Below, in pieces: positions 8,167-17,644 of a DNA stretch of 64,000 bases (positions are counted from its first letter, which is position 1; every line of letters begins with the position of its first letter). The notes under the pieces were generated by a model. That model was not told the origin of the DNA and ran no database searches. It was given only the letters and a program-made list of their open reading frames with translations. Source of the stretch: GCA-2683135 sp964507445 (GTDB taxonomy: Bacteria > Planctomycetota > GCA-002687715); contig CAZDQF010000003.1 in NCBI GenBank assembly GCA_964507445.1, forward strand, positions 186,001-250,000, given 5' to 3'. A program made the translations under genes and the position numbers.

Positions 8167-8850
8167 TCAGGCGGCTCCCGCCAGCAGCCACCACCCCACC
8201 ACCCCACCCACGGCCGAGGCCACGGCGTTGACGAGGTCGTTGCCCCAGGGTCCGAGGTGCTTCTCCACCGAGGCTCCCAGGAGGCTGTCCGTCAGGTTGC
8301 CCCCCAGGGCGCCCAGGACCACCACGAGGAAGACCTGCGGGCCATGGAACAGGGACGCTACGGCGCCCGCGAGCGAGGCCGCCGCGAGCCCGGCGAGACT
8401 CCCCCACGGGGTCATGCCGCCGTCCTGCCCGACCTCCGTGCGAGGTCCGAACAACAAGAGCCGCGGACGCCCTCCCGCTCGCATCCCCACCTCGCTGGAG
8501 GCCGTATCCGACCAGGCGGCGCCGAGGGCGGACGCCGCCACCGTCGGGGCGATGGACGCGGGCGCCCCCATCAACAACAGGGCGGCGGGCCCGGCGTTGG
8601 CCAGAGCCTGACGAGCGCCTCGTCGCTCACGTACGGCGTCAGAACTCGCCACACGTAAGCGGGTCACCAGGCTGCCGCCCACCACCAGGAGCGCGAAGGC
8701 GGCGAACGTACCCCACCCCCCGCGCGCCAGGAACACCGTGCACAGGGCCGCCCCCGTCACCGCCCCCGGCACGGTCACCATCCGCAGCCCCAGGAGCAGG
8801 GCCGCGAGCAACGCTCCCAGAACCCCTCCCGTGATCCACGGGTCGTTCAT
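8167..8850 (-). CDS. DUF92-family protein, likely prenyl/phytyl-phosphate kinase (VTE6-like)
   Basis: A 227-residue membrane protein with about six helices. It shows landmarks of the DUF92 (TMEM19/VTE6) family: SDTASSEVG in place of the usual DTWASE(I/L)G, MTPWGSLAGL for the GVSxxGxxAG segment, GNLTDSLLGA and NDLVNAVASAVGG. Plant and cyanobacterial VTE6 converts phytyl phosphate plus a nucleoside triphosphate to phytyl diphosphate. Its start ATG overlaps the stop of the upstream kinase gene (ATGA, 8847-8850) and its stop almost touches the UbiA start, supporting a prenol to prenyl-P to prenyl-PP to prenylated-product route. The family assignment is good; the substrate is inferred from context. 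Confidence 0.78.
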   Translation of the reverse strand: MNDPWITGGVLGALLAALLLGLRMVTVPGAVTGAALCTVFLARGGWGTFAAFALLVVGGSLVTRLRVASSDAVRERRGARQALANAGPAALLLMGAPASIAPTVAASALGAAWSDTASSEVGMRAGGRPRLLLFGPRTEVGQDGGMTPWGSLAGLAAASLAGAVASLFHGPQVFLVVVLGALGGNLTDSLLGASVEKHLGPWGNDLVNAVASAVGGVVGWWLLAGAA

Positions 8851-9395
8851 GAGAGTCCCCCCAGCAAGGCCGCCGCCGTGGCCGCCGCCACCGGGATGGA
8901 GAGGTTGTCGTCCACGACGCCCGGCGCGCTGTCCGCCAGCGCCCCCGCGGCCATGCAAACCGCCGCTTCCCAGGGGCAGATGAGGGTGGAGAGGGCCGCC
9001 CATGCCACGGTGAACGCCGCGGCAGTCCCGGCGACGCTCTTGCTCCGGTTCCAGGGCCACTTTGGCCCCGGCAACAGGGTGCCCGCCAGAGGAGCCAGAC
9101 CGTCTCCCAGGGCCAGGGCCACCCATCCAGCCTGGACCGGGGCGTGGTCGGTCCGGAACACCAGCACCAGGGCCAGCAGCACCAGGGGGTAGAGGACCAG
9201 GCCGCTGCGACCGCCCCCGTCGCCGGGCCGCTGCAGCTCCCGGGTCCATGGCAACCGGTGCAAGAGGAACAGATTGAACAGGAGACCGAAGGCACACAGC
9301 CCAGCCACCGCGGGCCAGCCGAGCACAGGGAGCATCCAGGCGCCGGAGCCGAGCGCCACGTGCATACCCCGACGCCTCAGCTCCCGCCTCGTCAC
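8847..9395 (-). CDS. CTP-dependent prenol (phytol/dolichol-type) kinase, VTE5-like
   Basis: A 182-residue membrane protein starting at a GTG (9395) that overlaps the upstream stop as GTGA. It matches the dolichol kinase / phytol kinase family. The CTP-binding and catalytic segment reads ALGDGLAPLAGTLL followed by WNRSKSVAGTAAAF, where the family consensus is GDGxAxxxG...K(T/S)xEG(S/T), and the C-terminus carries DDNLSIPVAAA, the usual DDNxxxPLxxA ending. Such enzymes phosphorylate phytol, farnesol, geranylgeraniol or dolichol with CTP at the membrane. The glutamate of KTxEG is alanine here, a departure worth noting. Together with the DUF92 and UbiA genes it forms a compact prenol-activation module. 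Confidence 0.78.
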   Translation of the reverse strand: MTRRELRRRGMHVALGSGAWMLPVLGWPAVAGLCAFGLLFNLFLLHRLPWTRELQRPGDGGGRSGLVLYPLVLLALVLVFRTDHAPVQAGWVALALGDGLAPLAGTLLPGPKWPWNRSKSVAGTAAAFTVAWAALSTLICPWEAAVCMAAGALADSAPGVVDDNLSIPVAAATAAALLGGLS

Positions 9396-11497
9396 CGCCC
9401 CTCCAGCAACGACCGGCCATCGAGTCCATCCGCCGGCGGCAGACCGAGCAGGTCCCGCAGGGTCGGGTAGATGTCGGTCACATCCGCCGCGCCCTCGCCG
9501 AGGTCCACCGTGCTGAACAACACGCCGGGGACCAGGTCCGGGTCTACGGAGCAGTGATCGCCGCTCCAGCGGGTCCGATTGGCGAAGAGCAGGGGTTCGT
9601 CGATGCCGCCCAGGCAAGCGTTCCACGACACCCGGTAACCGCGATGGAACCCGACGATGAGCTCCGCCGACTCACTCAAGCGAGCCCCACGGTAGATGTC
9701 CTTGGCCCGGCGCACGGAGCGGATCACCCGCTTGTCCCCGTCCCGCAGTTTCAAGAGCCGCGCCCGGATCTCCCGCATCAGCTCCGGAGCCTCCTCCGCG
9801 GTCACGATCCCCCGGTCCCCGAAGCGTTCCTTGGTGTTGAGCCAGATGCGCCCCAGGCCCAGGTTGAACGCCTTCGTCTGACTCCAATCGACGTGAGCGA
9901 ACGCGGCACTGCCGTTGAGATGTCGCGCCAGGGTGCGTTCCCCGTCGGAGCGGGCCACCAACCAACCCTGCTCCGCCAGCCATCGATTCAGGTTCACCGC
10001 GTATCGGAACGGAGCGAAGCCGTGATCGCTGACCACCAGGAGGACGTCACCGGGTTTCATCACCTCGTCGCGCAACCGTCCGACAAGGGCATCGACCTTG
10101 CGATAGCTCTCCAGGATGACATCACCACGGCGCTCTGCCTCCTCCTCGTCGTGGGCGGGGTGGCTCTTGTCCATGTCACGCCAGAACATGTGCTGCAGGC
10201 GATCCGGCGTCGAGAGGACCGTAAGGAGGACCCGCCAGTCATCCCGAACGGCGGCGTTCATGGTCATGGTCACCCGCCGGTCCATGAGCGCTCGGGCGTC
10301 CTCAAGGAGGGTCTCGTCGTCGATCAACTCGTCCTGGTAGGGGTTCGTAGCCGTCGCCCAACCGAGGGTCTCGAACGCACCACCCCGGTCTTTCAGCGCC
10401 GCGCCATAGTCCGCCCCGCTGGTGACCCGGGCGAAGGGGGCCTGTCGGGCGGGGTCGATGTTCACCGGCTTCAGGAGCAGCACCACATGGGGTTCCAGCT
10501 GCTGCAATCGAAAACGCAAGGTGCCATGGACCGCAGCCCCCAGCTCCCCCCAGGAGAACGACACCGGCACCAGCTCGGAGAAGCGCCCCTCCTCCAGTCG
10601 AACCTGCTGCCCCTGGACGTCCAGCACCACGGCGGCGCCGTCCACCTTCACCTCCACCGGGATGACCAGCCGTTCATCCCCGAGGGGGTCCACCGGACCG
10701 ACGATCCTCAGCCCCTCGATCCGCTCCTGCCCGGGCTCGCGGCGCAGGGTGACCTCCTTGCCCCCCATCTGGGTCAGGCGACCACCACCGGGTACCGGTC
10801 CCGCGCGCCACAGGGACCAGGTGCCCGGGGTCCCCTCCAGGTCGGGGACGCCCAGACCGCAGAGCAGATGCCCGTGCTCGAGGTCCGGGGCCGGGAACGC
10901 ACAGGGCGCCCCCAGGCTGACCACCTTCACCCCTTCGCGGTCCAGAGCCTCCCAGAGGGCGTCCCCTGATCGCAGGTTCTCCGGCGCGGGGATGGACTCG
11001 GGGATGTTGGCGAACATCCAACGGACCGCGAGCAGCAACATCGCCCCGACGCCGCAACTGACCATGGCCGCCCACCGGGGACGTCGCCGCAGGAACCAGA
11101 TGGGCAAGGCACCGAGGGCGAAGGCGGCCAGGTAACCGAGAGCCCTGACGCCGCCCGTGAGCACCGGCCGGTCCACCTTGCGAGCCATGGACAGGGTCGG
11201 CACCACCCGCCCGTCCTCGATCTCCGCACGGAGGAAGCCCTGGATGCCGTGGGCGCCAGGGTTCAGGCCAGTGGTCAGGGACGCCCAGGAGGTCGGCGAC
11301 TGGGCAGGATTCGTGGGGCGCAAGGAGACGAACTCGCCTTGCTCGGAGAGCGCCTTCAAGGCCGGCAGCTCGCCTCCTCGCAGCCACTGGCTCGTGAGCT
11401 GGTGATCCATGCCGTCCACGCCGACGATCAGGATCCGCCCCTGGGCGGACGCGACGGTCGTGAGCATGACGAACAGGAGCAGGAAGCGCGCCGACAT
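9392..11497 (-). CDS. Type I phosphodiesterase / alkaline-phosphatase-superfamily protein with membrane segment
   Basis: A 701-residue exported enzyme. A signal peptide (1-18) is followed by the first metal motif ILIVGVDGMD (Asp28) and the nucleophile region NPAQSPTSWASLTTG (Ser67 or Thr69). Near residue 465 come VVSDHGFAPF with the second-metal Asp-His and nearby histidines. Two hydrophobic helices at about 117-160 insert between the motifs, suggesting a membrane-anchored periplasmic enzyme. The superfamily includes nucleotide pyrophosphatases, phosphoglycerol transferases and lipid-linked phospho-headgroup transferases. Placement between glycosyltransferases and prenol kinases suggests it acts on a lipid- or sugar-linked phosphodiester, which is an inference. 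It starts 18 nt after the upstream gene and ends with a 4-bp overlap with the next. Confidence 0.8.
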   Translation of the reverse strand: MSARFLLLFVMLTTVASAQGRILIVGVDGMDHQLTSQWLRGGELPALKALSEQGEFVSLRPTNPAQSPTSWASLTTGLNPGAHGIQGFLRAEIEDGRVVPTLSMARKVDRPVLTGGVRALGYLAAFALGALPIWFLRRRPRWAAMVSCGVGAMLLLAVRWMFANIPESIPAPENLRSGDALWEALDREGVKVVSLGAPCAFPAPDLEHGHLLCGLGVPDLEGTPGTWSLWRAGPVPGGGRLTQMGGKEVTLRREPGQERIEGLRIVGPVDPLGDERLVIPVEVKVDGAAVVLDVQGQQVRLEEGRFSELVPVSFSWGELGAAVHGTLRFRLQQLEPHVVLLLKPVNIDPARQAPFARVTSGADYGAALKDRGGAFETLGWATATNPYQDELIDDETLLEDARALMDRRVTMTMNAAVRDDWRVLLTVLSTPDRLQHMFWRDMDKSHPAHDEEEAERRGDVILESYRKVDALVGRLRDEVMKPGDVLLVVSDHGFAPFRYAVNLNRWLAEQGWLVARSDGERTLARHLNGSAAFAHVDWSQTKAFNLGLGRIWLNTKERFGDRGIVTAEEAPELMREIRARLLKLRDGDKRVIRSVRRAKDIYRGARLSESAELIVGFHRGYRVSWNACLGGIDEPLLFANRTRWSGDHCSVDPDLVPGVLFSTVDLGEGAADVTDIYPTLRDLLGLPPADGLDGRSLLEGR

Positions 11498-11514
11498 GGC
11501 TGCGTTTTATCAGG

Positions 11515-13776
11515 CTAGACGCCCTTGCGCAGCCATCGATCCAGGCGACCCCAGAACCGGCCGGATCGACCGGCCATGCTGGAACGGGCGCCCAGGTATT
11601 GAGCCAGGTTCTGGGTGAACCCGTACAGGGGGGTCTTGAGCAGCCACCAGGCCCGATAGCCCCAACCACGGGGGTCGCGGAGCACCACACCAGAGAGGTG
11701 GACCCAGGCCTTCACCGAGAACTTCGCCACCAACCACAGGTTCGGGATGGTGCGCAGTCCGACCAGATCGTTGAGGTTCTGGTGGTCCAGGTAGACGCGC
11801 TTGAACTCGTACCAGACCGGGTTGTTGTGGGAGTGGATGACGACGGCGCACGGGTCCATGACCAGGGTGTGCCCCGCCAGGATGGCCTGGCGCCCCCAGG
11901 TCACGTCCTCGCCGAACTGCCGCTTCTCGAACGGGAGGTCGTCCATCACGTCCTTGCGCACGCAGGACGCGACGTCATCGAAGGCGATCAGGCGGTAGCG
12001 ATCAAAAGGGTGCATGGAGTCCCACAGGTCCGGGTTGTTGAGCCGCTTGCGCTCCGGCTCCCCTTCTCCATGGGTCCAGCCCTGCAGCCGGTCCATCTGA
12101 AACGGATTGCAGTCGTCCCGCGGCAGCTGATGGCAGAACGCTCCGGCGACGTCCGGGTCATCAAAGTTGTCCACCAGACGTTGCAACCACCCGCTGTCGT
12201 ACGGCTCCGCGTCCTGGGTCAGCAGCGCCACGATCCGCCCCCGAGCCTCCTTGACCGCGCGGTTGCGCGTGAGCCCGTGGTTGAACTCGCTGTTGGGGAT
12301 CTGGATGAGCCGCACGGAAGGGCGGGCCTTGATGATGTCCAGGGTGCCGTCGCGGGAGCCGGAGTCGATGCACAGGACCTCGTACTCGAAGTCCGTCTCC
12401 TGGCTCAGGATCTTGTCCAGCACGGTCTCGAACAACGGGCCGCCGTTCCAGGTGGGGACGAAGACCGTGGCGTAAGGTGTCTCCGTCCCCTTGCGCTTGG
12501 CCGCCGCCAGCTCCGCCGCGTGCGCCTCCCGACGCTCGGGGTAGCCCGCCACCGCCCGGTAGTGCCCCTCCGTCTCCTCCGCCATGACCTCCAACGTGCG
12601 GACATGGCCTCGCAACGCGGCCGCGGCCCTGTACGCCCCCTCGTCGCTCGCCAACGCGTGGAGCTTCCACACCAGATCCTGGGCGTTGCCCGGCTCGAAC
12701 AGCAGGTCCTGATCGAGCTCCGTCAGGGCTTCGTGCATGGCCCCCAGGTCCGAAGCCACGACCGGGACGCCGGCCAGCATGGCCTCCCGGATGGTCAGGC
12801 AGAAGGTCTCCCACCACAGGGAGGGGACCACGAGGACGTCCAGATCCGCCAGGATCTCCGGCAGCCGGTCCTGCGAATAGGCCCCGTGAAAGAAGAAGCG
12901 CAGGTGGTCCGCGGCGGCCTCCTTCAGCCGATCCACGTAGCCCAGGTCACCGTGGAAGCTGGGGGCCTCTCCCCAGATGTGGCACTCCACCTCCGGGTTA
13001 TTGATCAGGTTCATGGCCTCCACCAGGACATGCACGCCCTTGGTGGGGATGACCGACCCGATGAACCCCACCTTCTTGGGCGGGAAGCGCCAACGGCTCC
13101 GCTCCGGCAGCAGCTCATGATCCAGCCCATGGGGGACCGCGAACACGCGCTCCGGATCCAGGTCGATCTCGAGCATCCGCTGGCGATGGAACTCCGACGG
13201 TGTGAGCAAGCGGTCGCAAGCCCTCAGGCGCTCCAGCATCTGCCCGTCCACCTGCCGGAGCACGTCCGCGGTGATGCCGAAGTGAGGCCACATCTCCTGG
13301 AGGCAGGGGGCGCATCGTTCCCGATCCAGCTCACGGCAGAGGTCCAGATCCGGACGGATACGCTGTCCCCGGGGACAGACCGTCCAGAAGTCATGCAGGG
13401 TCATGACCACGGGGACACCGTGCAGCTTGATCCGGTCGATGAGGGTGGTGGAGAGGCAGGTCACGTGGTGGATGTGCACCACGTCCGGCTTCGTCTGCTC
13501 CACCACGGACTCCACCTCGTGATCGATGCGGGGGTTGTGGTAGATCCAGTCGAGGGAGACCGCGTCCCCGAACATGTAGTTGATCCGGGTGACCGGGACC
13601 CCCTCCACCTCTTCCCTGACCAGGTCGTAGTCCGGACGGGCGCCGTCGCCGTCACGGCAGAACACGGACACGCTGTGCCCTCGCTCCACCAGGGCACGGG
13701 CCAGCTGCTGCATGTGCACCTCGGTCCCACCCCGACTGGACGGCGGGTAACCCGCGCCGATGAGGAGGACCCTCAT
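11515..13776 (-). CDS. Bifunctional glycosyltransferase: GT4 domain fused to GT2 domain
   Basis: A 753-residue cytosolic fusion. Residues 1-400 are a GT-B fold GT4 enzyme: MRVLLIGAGYPPSSRGGTE start, KKVGFIGSVIPTKGVHVLVEA, and the donor-site ETFCLTIREAMLAGVPVVAS. A four-cysteine insertion (C-x12-C-x7-C-x2-C) follows TLHDFW. Residues about 430-660 are a GT2 (GT-A) domain of the rhamnosyltransferase type, with VFVPTWNGG, CIDSGSRDGTLDI and LTQDAEP as the DxD-equivalent. The C-terminus is basic and may touch the membrane. The start overlaps the upstream stop by 4 bp. Two enzymes in one chain suggest consecutive sugar additions. The sugars are unknown. Confidence 0.88.
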   Translation of the reverse strand: MRVLLIGAGYPPSSRGGTEVHMQQLARALVERGHSVSVFCRDGDGARPDYDLVREEVEGVPVTRINYMFGDAVSLDWIYHNPRIDHEVESVVEQTKPDVVHIHHVTCLSTTLIDRIKLHGVPVVMTLHDFWTVCPRGQRIRPDLDLCRELDRERCAPCLQEMWPHFGITADVLRQVDGQMLERLRACDRLLTPSEFHRQRMLEIDLDPERVFAVPHGLDHELLPERSRWRFPPKKVGFIGSVIPTKGVHVLVEAMNLINNPEVECHIWGEAPSFHGDLGYVDRLKEAAADHLRFFFHGAYSQDRLPEILADLDVLVVPSLWWETFCLTIREAMLAGVPVVASDLGAMHEALTELDQDLLFEPGNAQDLVWKLHALASDEGAYRAAAALRGHVRTLEVMAEETEGHYRAVAGYPERREAHAAELAAAKRKGTETPYATVFVPTWNGGPLFETVLDKILSQETDFEYEVLCIDSGSRDGTLDIIKARPSVRLIQIPNSEFNHGLTRNRAVKEARGRIVALLTQDAEPYDSGWLQRLVDNFDDPDVAGAFCHQLPRDDCNPFQMDRLQGWTHGEGEPERKRLNNPDLWDSMHPFDRYRLIAFDDVASCVRKDVMDDLPFEKRQFGEDVTWGRQAILAGHTLVMDPCAVVIHSHNNPVWYEFKRVYLDHQNLNDLVGLRTIPNLWLVAKFSVKAWVHLSGVVLRDPRGWGYRAWWLLKTPLYGFTQNLAQYLGARSSMAGRSGRFWGRLDRWLRKGV

Positions 13777-16700
13777 GACAGGGCGCCGTCCGCTCGACGA
13801 GCGGCCTCCAGCAGGGACTCATACCGCCCCAGCATGTCCCGGGCGTCCGTAGCGATGTCCTTGACCTCGACCTCCTGGTTCCTGAGGGTCTGCAACAACC
13901 CCTTGTCCCCGTGCAGCTCTCGGATGCGGCGGGCCAGGTCGTCCGCATCTCCCACGGCGAACAGGAGACCGTTCTTGCCGTGGCGCACGTACTCGGCCAT
14001 GCCCCCAAGGTCCGAAGCGATGACCGGGATCCCGGCCATGAACGCCTCGTGGATGGTCAGCGGCGAGTTCTCGTACCACAGGCTCGGAACGACGATGGCG
14101 TCCAGCTCCGAGAGCACGCCTCCCACGTCCTTGGGCGAGTAGCGGCCCTTGAGGGTGGTCCTCGGGTTGGTGACCCGGTCCGGGAGGCCCTGGGCATACT
14201 CAGGGAAACTCTCCAGGCTGCCCCAGATGTCGCACTGCAGATCCTCGATGTCCGCCAGCTGGTTCATGGCGTCCACCAGCACATGGACCCCCTTGTATTC
14301 GGAGAGGGTGCCGATGTAGCCGATCCTCAAGTTCGGCGACGGGTTCCGGGTCACGTCCTCGAAGGGGGTGGCGTCCTGCCCGTTGTCCGAGGCGATGATG
14401 CGATCGGCAGGGATCATGCCGCAGTCGATGAACATCTGACGCAGGAACTCGCTCGGCGAGATGAAAAGGTCCACCTGCGCCAGGGCGTCGCTCACCACGG
14501 ACAGCCGATTGCGGATCGCCTCGGCGTAGTCCTCGTGGGTGGCTGAAGGTGCGGTAGGAGGCCGGGACCCCGAACCGATGCGGGCGAGGCGCTTGACCCC
14601 TTCGGTCATGCCGTCCGGCATGTGCCGGGCCAGCCGCGAGGCCACCGCCACCCGTCCCTCGTCGTCCGGGGGCGGATCGAGAGAGAGGTGCTGGACGCAA
14701 TCCGCGCACTTCTCCGGGATCGGACGAGCGCAGATCTCCAGGTCTTCGCGCAGCATCTGGCCACCGCGAGGACACAACAGCAGGTATTCGTGGAGGGTAT
14801 AGACCACCGGGATGCCGCGCCCCTTGGCCAGCCCGATGTAGCCCATGGAGTGATGGTAGAGGTGCTGCAGGTGCACGACGTCCGGTTGCAGCTCGTCCAG
14901 CACCCGCTCGAAGAGCCGCTCCATCTGCGGGTCCGTGTAGGTCCGCTCGAAGTACCGGGTCGTGTGCTGATGGCTGATCTCGATGCAGGGGATGCCGTCG
15001 TATTCGAGGCGGGTGATGAAGTAGGAGTGCACGCCCTGACGGGCCTCCGTGTAGAGGATGTAGACCTCGACACCGAGGGCCATGAGGCCCTTGGCCAGCC
15101 GATAGGCGTAGATCTCCGTCCCCGCCGCGTGCCGTGGCAGGAAGTCGTGGACCACCATCAGGACACGGGTGGCGTCTCCCCTGGCGTCCTGGTGCGTCAC
15201 CTGCATGGCAGGCGCACCTCCGGCGAGGCGCTCCGCCAGTCGGTACCAGCCGTGTCGGCGCCGATGCTCCCTGGCCCGTGTCTCTTCACCGAGCTCTTCC
15301 TCGATGCGAGCCCGCTCCTCCTCGATGATCTGAGCCTCCGCGGTCAGCCGATCGATGGACCGGGTCATCTCCCCCATGAGGTTCCGGCTCTCGATGATCA
15401 CCGGAGCGAGCATGTCCAGCAGCGCCGAGACATGCCCGATCTCGGAACCGTCCAGTTCCGGCGAGGTCACGCCGAGCTCCGCCGCCAGTCCCGCCAGGGA
15501 TGAGAACAGCGCCTGCCCCATGGCGTCTCGCCCCTCGAGCGCGGTCCGCAATTCCAGCGCGCGCCCACCAAGATCCGTGTTCTCCTGCGCCAGCTTGGCG
15601 GCGTGCTTTCGCTCCCGACCGAGCTGGTCTTCGGCCTCGAACATGGCGGCGCGGATCCCGTCCACCTCCGAGAGGCGGCCAGCGAGCTGCTCCGTCAGGG
15701 TGTCTCGCTCACCCACCAGCTCGTCGATACGTCGCTGCAGAGCCTCGCACTGCTCCTCGAGCCTGGCGGTCGCCTCCTCCGCCTCGGTCTGGCCGCCGCG
15801 GGCCGCCTCCGCACGCCGCCTCAGCTGCTCAGCGTCCGTCTCCAGCTTGCGGACCAGGACCCGGTAGTCGTCCATGGCCCGATGCAGTTCTTCAACGTGC
15901 TCCCGCTCGGTCTGCCGTTCCGAGTGCAATCCTGCCAGTTGAACCTGTCCCGCCTGCAACTCCGCCTGCAGAACCATGTACGCAGCGCGGCCCTCCTGCA
16001 ACTCCTGCCCCAGGCGCTGGACCTCTCCCACGGCGCCGTCGTAGGCGTGCCGCCCGTCCTCCAGGGCCGCCGCGCCGTCCTTGACGCTGGCGGTGAGGTC
16101 CTCGATCTCCTTCTGCTGCTCTTTTGACCGGGCTTCGTAGTTGGCCACGGACTTGTTGAGATCCGCCACGTGGGCGTCTCTTCCCGCGACGCTGTCCTGG
16201 GCCTTGGCGAACTCTTCGGCCAGGCCGTCCGCCCGAACGCGCTCGGACTCGGCCTCTCCGCGGGCATCCATGAGCTGTCGGATACGCTCCTCCATGCGGA
16301 AGCTCCGACGAACCCGGTGCCGATCGTGAAGCGCCGCGTCAGGGGTGACCGCCGGCGGCGCCTCCGTCACCACCTCCCGGTAGACGCCGACGAGCTGTTC
16401 CGCGTGCTCCTCCATGCTCCGCAGGGTCGGGATCGCATCCCGACAACGCCCGCGCAGCGAGTCGTCCTCCAGGACCCTGCGCAGGACCTCGGAGAGGGAC
16501 TCCGCGGACTCCGGCTCGAACAGCAGCCCCGCCTCCGCGGCGCGCTCTTCGAGCGCCCCTCTCTTCGACGCGAGGACCGGAAAACCGAGGCTGAACGCCT
16601 CGTCCAGCACGAAGGAATAGGACTCGCTGGCGAAGGAAGGGAACACCGCCCAGTCCAGCGCCACTCCCTGGAGATCCTCGTGCTTGAACGCCCCATGCCA

Positions 16701-17606
16701 GGACACGCTCAGTCCCTCGGACAACTCATCGAGGGTGGCCTGATAGGACCGATCCGTGGTCTCGCCCCAGAAGTGGATGTCCAGGCGCGCGCGCAGCTCC
16801 TCCGGAAGAAGCCGGGCGGCCTCCAGGATCAGGTGCCCGCCCTTCATGGGATAGAGGTGCCCCCAGTGGCCGACCTTCACCCGACCATCGTCAGAGGGAG
16901 CGGCCTCCGAACGACGTAGCCGCGCCACCGTACCGTGAGGGATCACCTGAACCCGGCCCTCGTCCAGCGCGCAGGTCGTCGTCAGCAGCGCCCCGTGGGC
17001 GGCGCTCGGGACGATGACCCGTCGCGCCAGGGCGAACTCCTGGCGGAAGTCGTCACGGAACAACTCGATCTCCCGGGCGATCTCCTCGTCACCGTGCCAG
17101 GGGTCACGCGGCACGCAGTCCAGGCACGACTCTGGCGAGATCTCTCGCTGACAGAAGGAGTCATCACGGATCCGGAAGCACCGCGGGCAGCTGCTCCAGG
17201 TGTCATGGGCGGTGACGACGGCCGGGTAGCCCACGTCATGGCAGGCGGTAACCAGGGTGCGGGTCAGGCGCACCCAGTGGTGGACGTGAATGATGTGAGG
17301 GCCGACCTCCTCCAGGACCTCGTGCAACAAGACCTCCACCTCTGGGGCGTAGGACTTGTCCCAGTTGTCCACGAACAGCCCCTGGCGCTTGATCTTGTAG
17401 ACCGGCAGCCCGGACACGGTCTCGTGCTCGACCTCGGGGCGATCTGCGCCATCAGCGGAGCCGGTCAGGATCCGGACGTCATGCCCCAGGCCGGTCAGGG
17501 CGGTGGCCAGCTCCATGCAATAGAGCTCGGTCCCTCCCCGGAACTCAGGCGGGAACCCATGGGTCACGAGGAGGACCCTCAACGGCGCGTCGCTGCTCAC
17601 GGGCAC
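13773..17606 (-). CDS. Double GT4 glycosyltransferase joined by a long coiled coil
   Basis: A 1277-residue protein with an unusual build. Residues about 8-425 are a GT4 domain (VLLVTHGFPPEFRGGTELY; donor site ESYSFVLDEAFSLGFPVLAS). Residues about 430-830 are a charged heptad-rich coiled coil (runs of E, Q, R, K, L and A). Residues about 850-1270 are a second GT4 domain (RVLMVVHDFLPRHAAGTEIY; donor site NSPLTIHEAFMAGIPVIAS). Both GT4 domains carry the four-cysteine insertion after the T(A/L)H(D/E) motif. The coiled coil could dimerise the protein or set a fixed distance between the two active sites, as in chain-length rulers of some O-antigen systems; that is inference. It lies mid-operon and overlaps the next gene by 4 bp. 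Confidence 0.88.
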   Translation of the reverse strand: MPVSSDAPLRVLLVTHGFPPEFRGGTELYCMELATALTGLGHDVRILTGSADGADRPEVEHETVSGLPVYKIKRQGLFVDNWDKSYAPEVEVLLHEVLEEVGPHIIHVHHWVRLTRTLVTACHDVGYPAVVTAHDTWSSCPRCFRIRDDSFCQREISPESCLDCVPRDPWHGDEEIAREIELFRDDFRQEFALARRVIVPSAAHGALLTTTCALDEGRVQVIPHGTVARLRRSEAAPSDDGRVKVGHWGHLYPMKGGHLILEAARLLPEELRARLDIHFWGETTDRSYQATLDELSEGLSVSWHGAFKHEDLQGVALDWAVFPSFASESYSFVLDEAFSLGFPVLASKRGALEERAAEAGLLFEPESAESLSEVLRRVLEDDSLRGRCRDAIPTLRSMEEHAEQLVGVYREVVTEAPPAVTPDAALHDRHRVRRSFRMEERIRQLMDARGEAESERVRADGLAEEFAKAQDSVAGRDAHVADLNKSVANYEARSKEQQKEIEDLTASVKDGAAALEDGRHAYDGAVGEVQRLGQELQEGRAAYMVLQAELQAGQVQLAGLHSERQTEREHVEELHRAMDDYRVLVRKLETDAEQLRRRAEAARGGQTEAEEATARLEEQCEALQRRIDELVGERDTLTEQLAGRLSEVDGIRAAMFEAEDQLGRERKHAAKLAQENTDLGGRALELRTALEGRDAMGQALFSSLAGLAAELGVTSPELDGSEIGHVSALLDMLAPVIIESRNLMGEMTRSIDRLTAEAQIIEEERARIEEELGEETRAREHRRRHGWYRLAERLAGGAPAMQVTHQDARGDATRVLMVVHDFLPRHAAGTEIYAYRLAKGLMALGVEVYILYTEARQGVHSYFITRLEYDGIPCIEISHQHTTRYFERTYTDPQMERLFERVLDELQPDVVHLQHLYHHSMGYIGLAKGRGIPVVYTLHEYLLLCPRGGQMLREDLEICARPIPEKCADCVQHLSLDPPPDDEGRVAVASRLARHMPDGMTEGVKRLARIGSGSRPPTAPSATHEDYAEAIRNRLSVVSDALAQVDLFISPSEFLRQMFIDCGMIPADRIIASDNGQDATPFEDVTRNPSPNLRIGYIGTLSEYKGVHVLVDAMNQLADIEDLQCDIWGSLESFPEYAQGLPDRVTNPRTTLKGRYSPKDVGGVLSELDAIVVPSLWYENSPLTIHEAFMAGIPVIASDLGGMAEYVRHGKNGLLFAVGDADDLARRIRELHGDKGLLQTLRNQEVEVKDIATDARDMLGRYESLLEAARRADGALS

Positions 17607-17644
17607 ATTGTTACAGGAACCCGGGAGCCTGCTAAAGCCCCGGG

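Noticed and set aside
8851..9626. Upstream extensions of the DUF92 and prenol-kinase genes
   Set aside because: The extended parts have no domain content and lie in other frames of the neighbouring genes; ATGA/GTGA overlaps mark the true starts.
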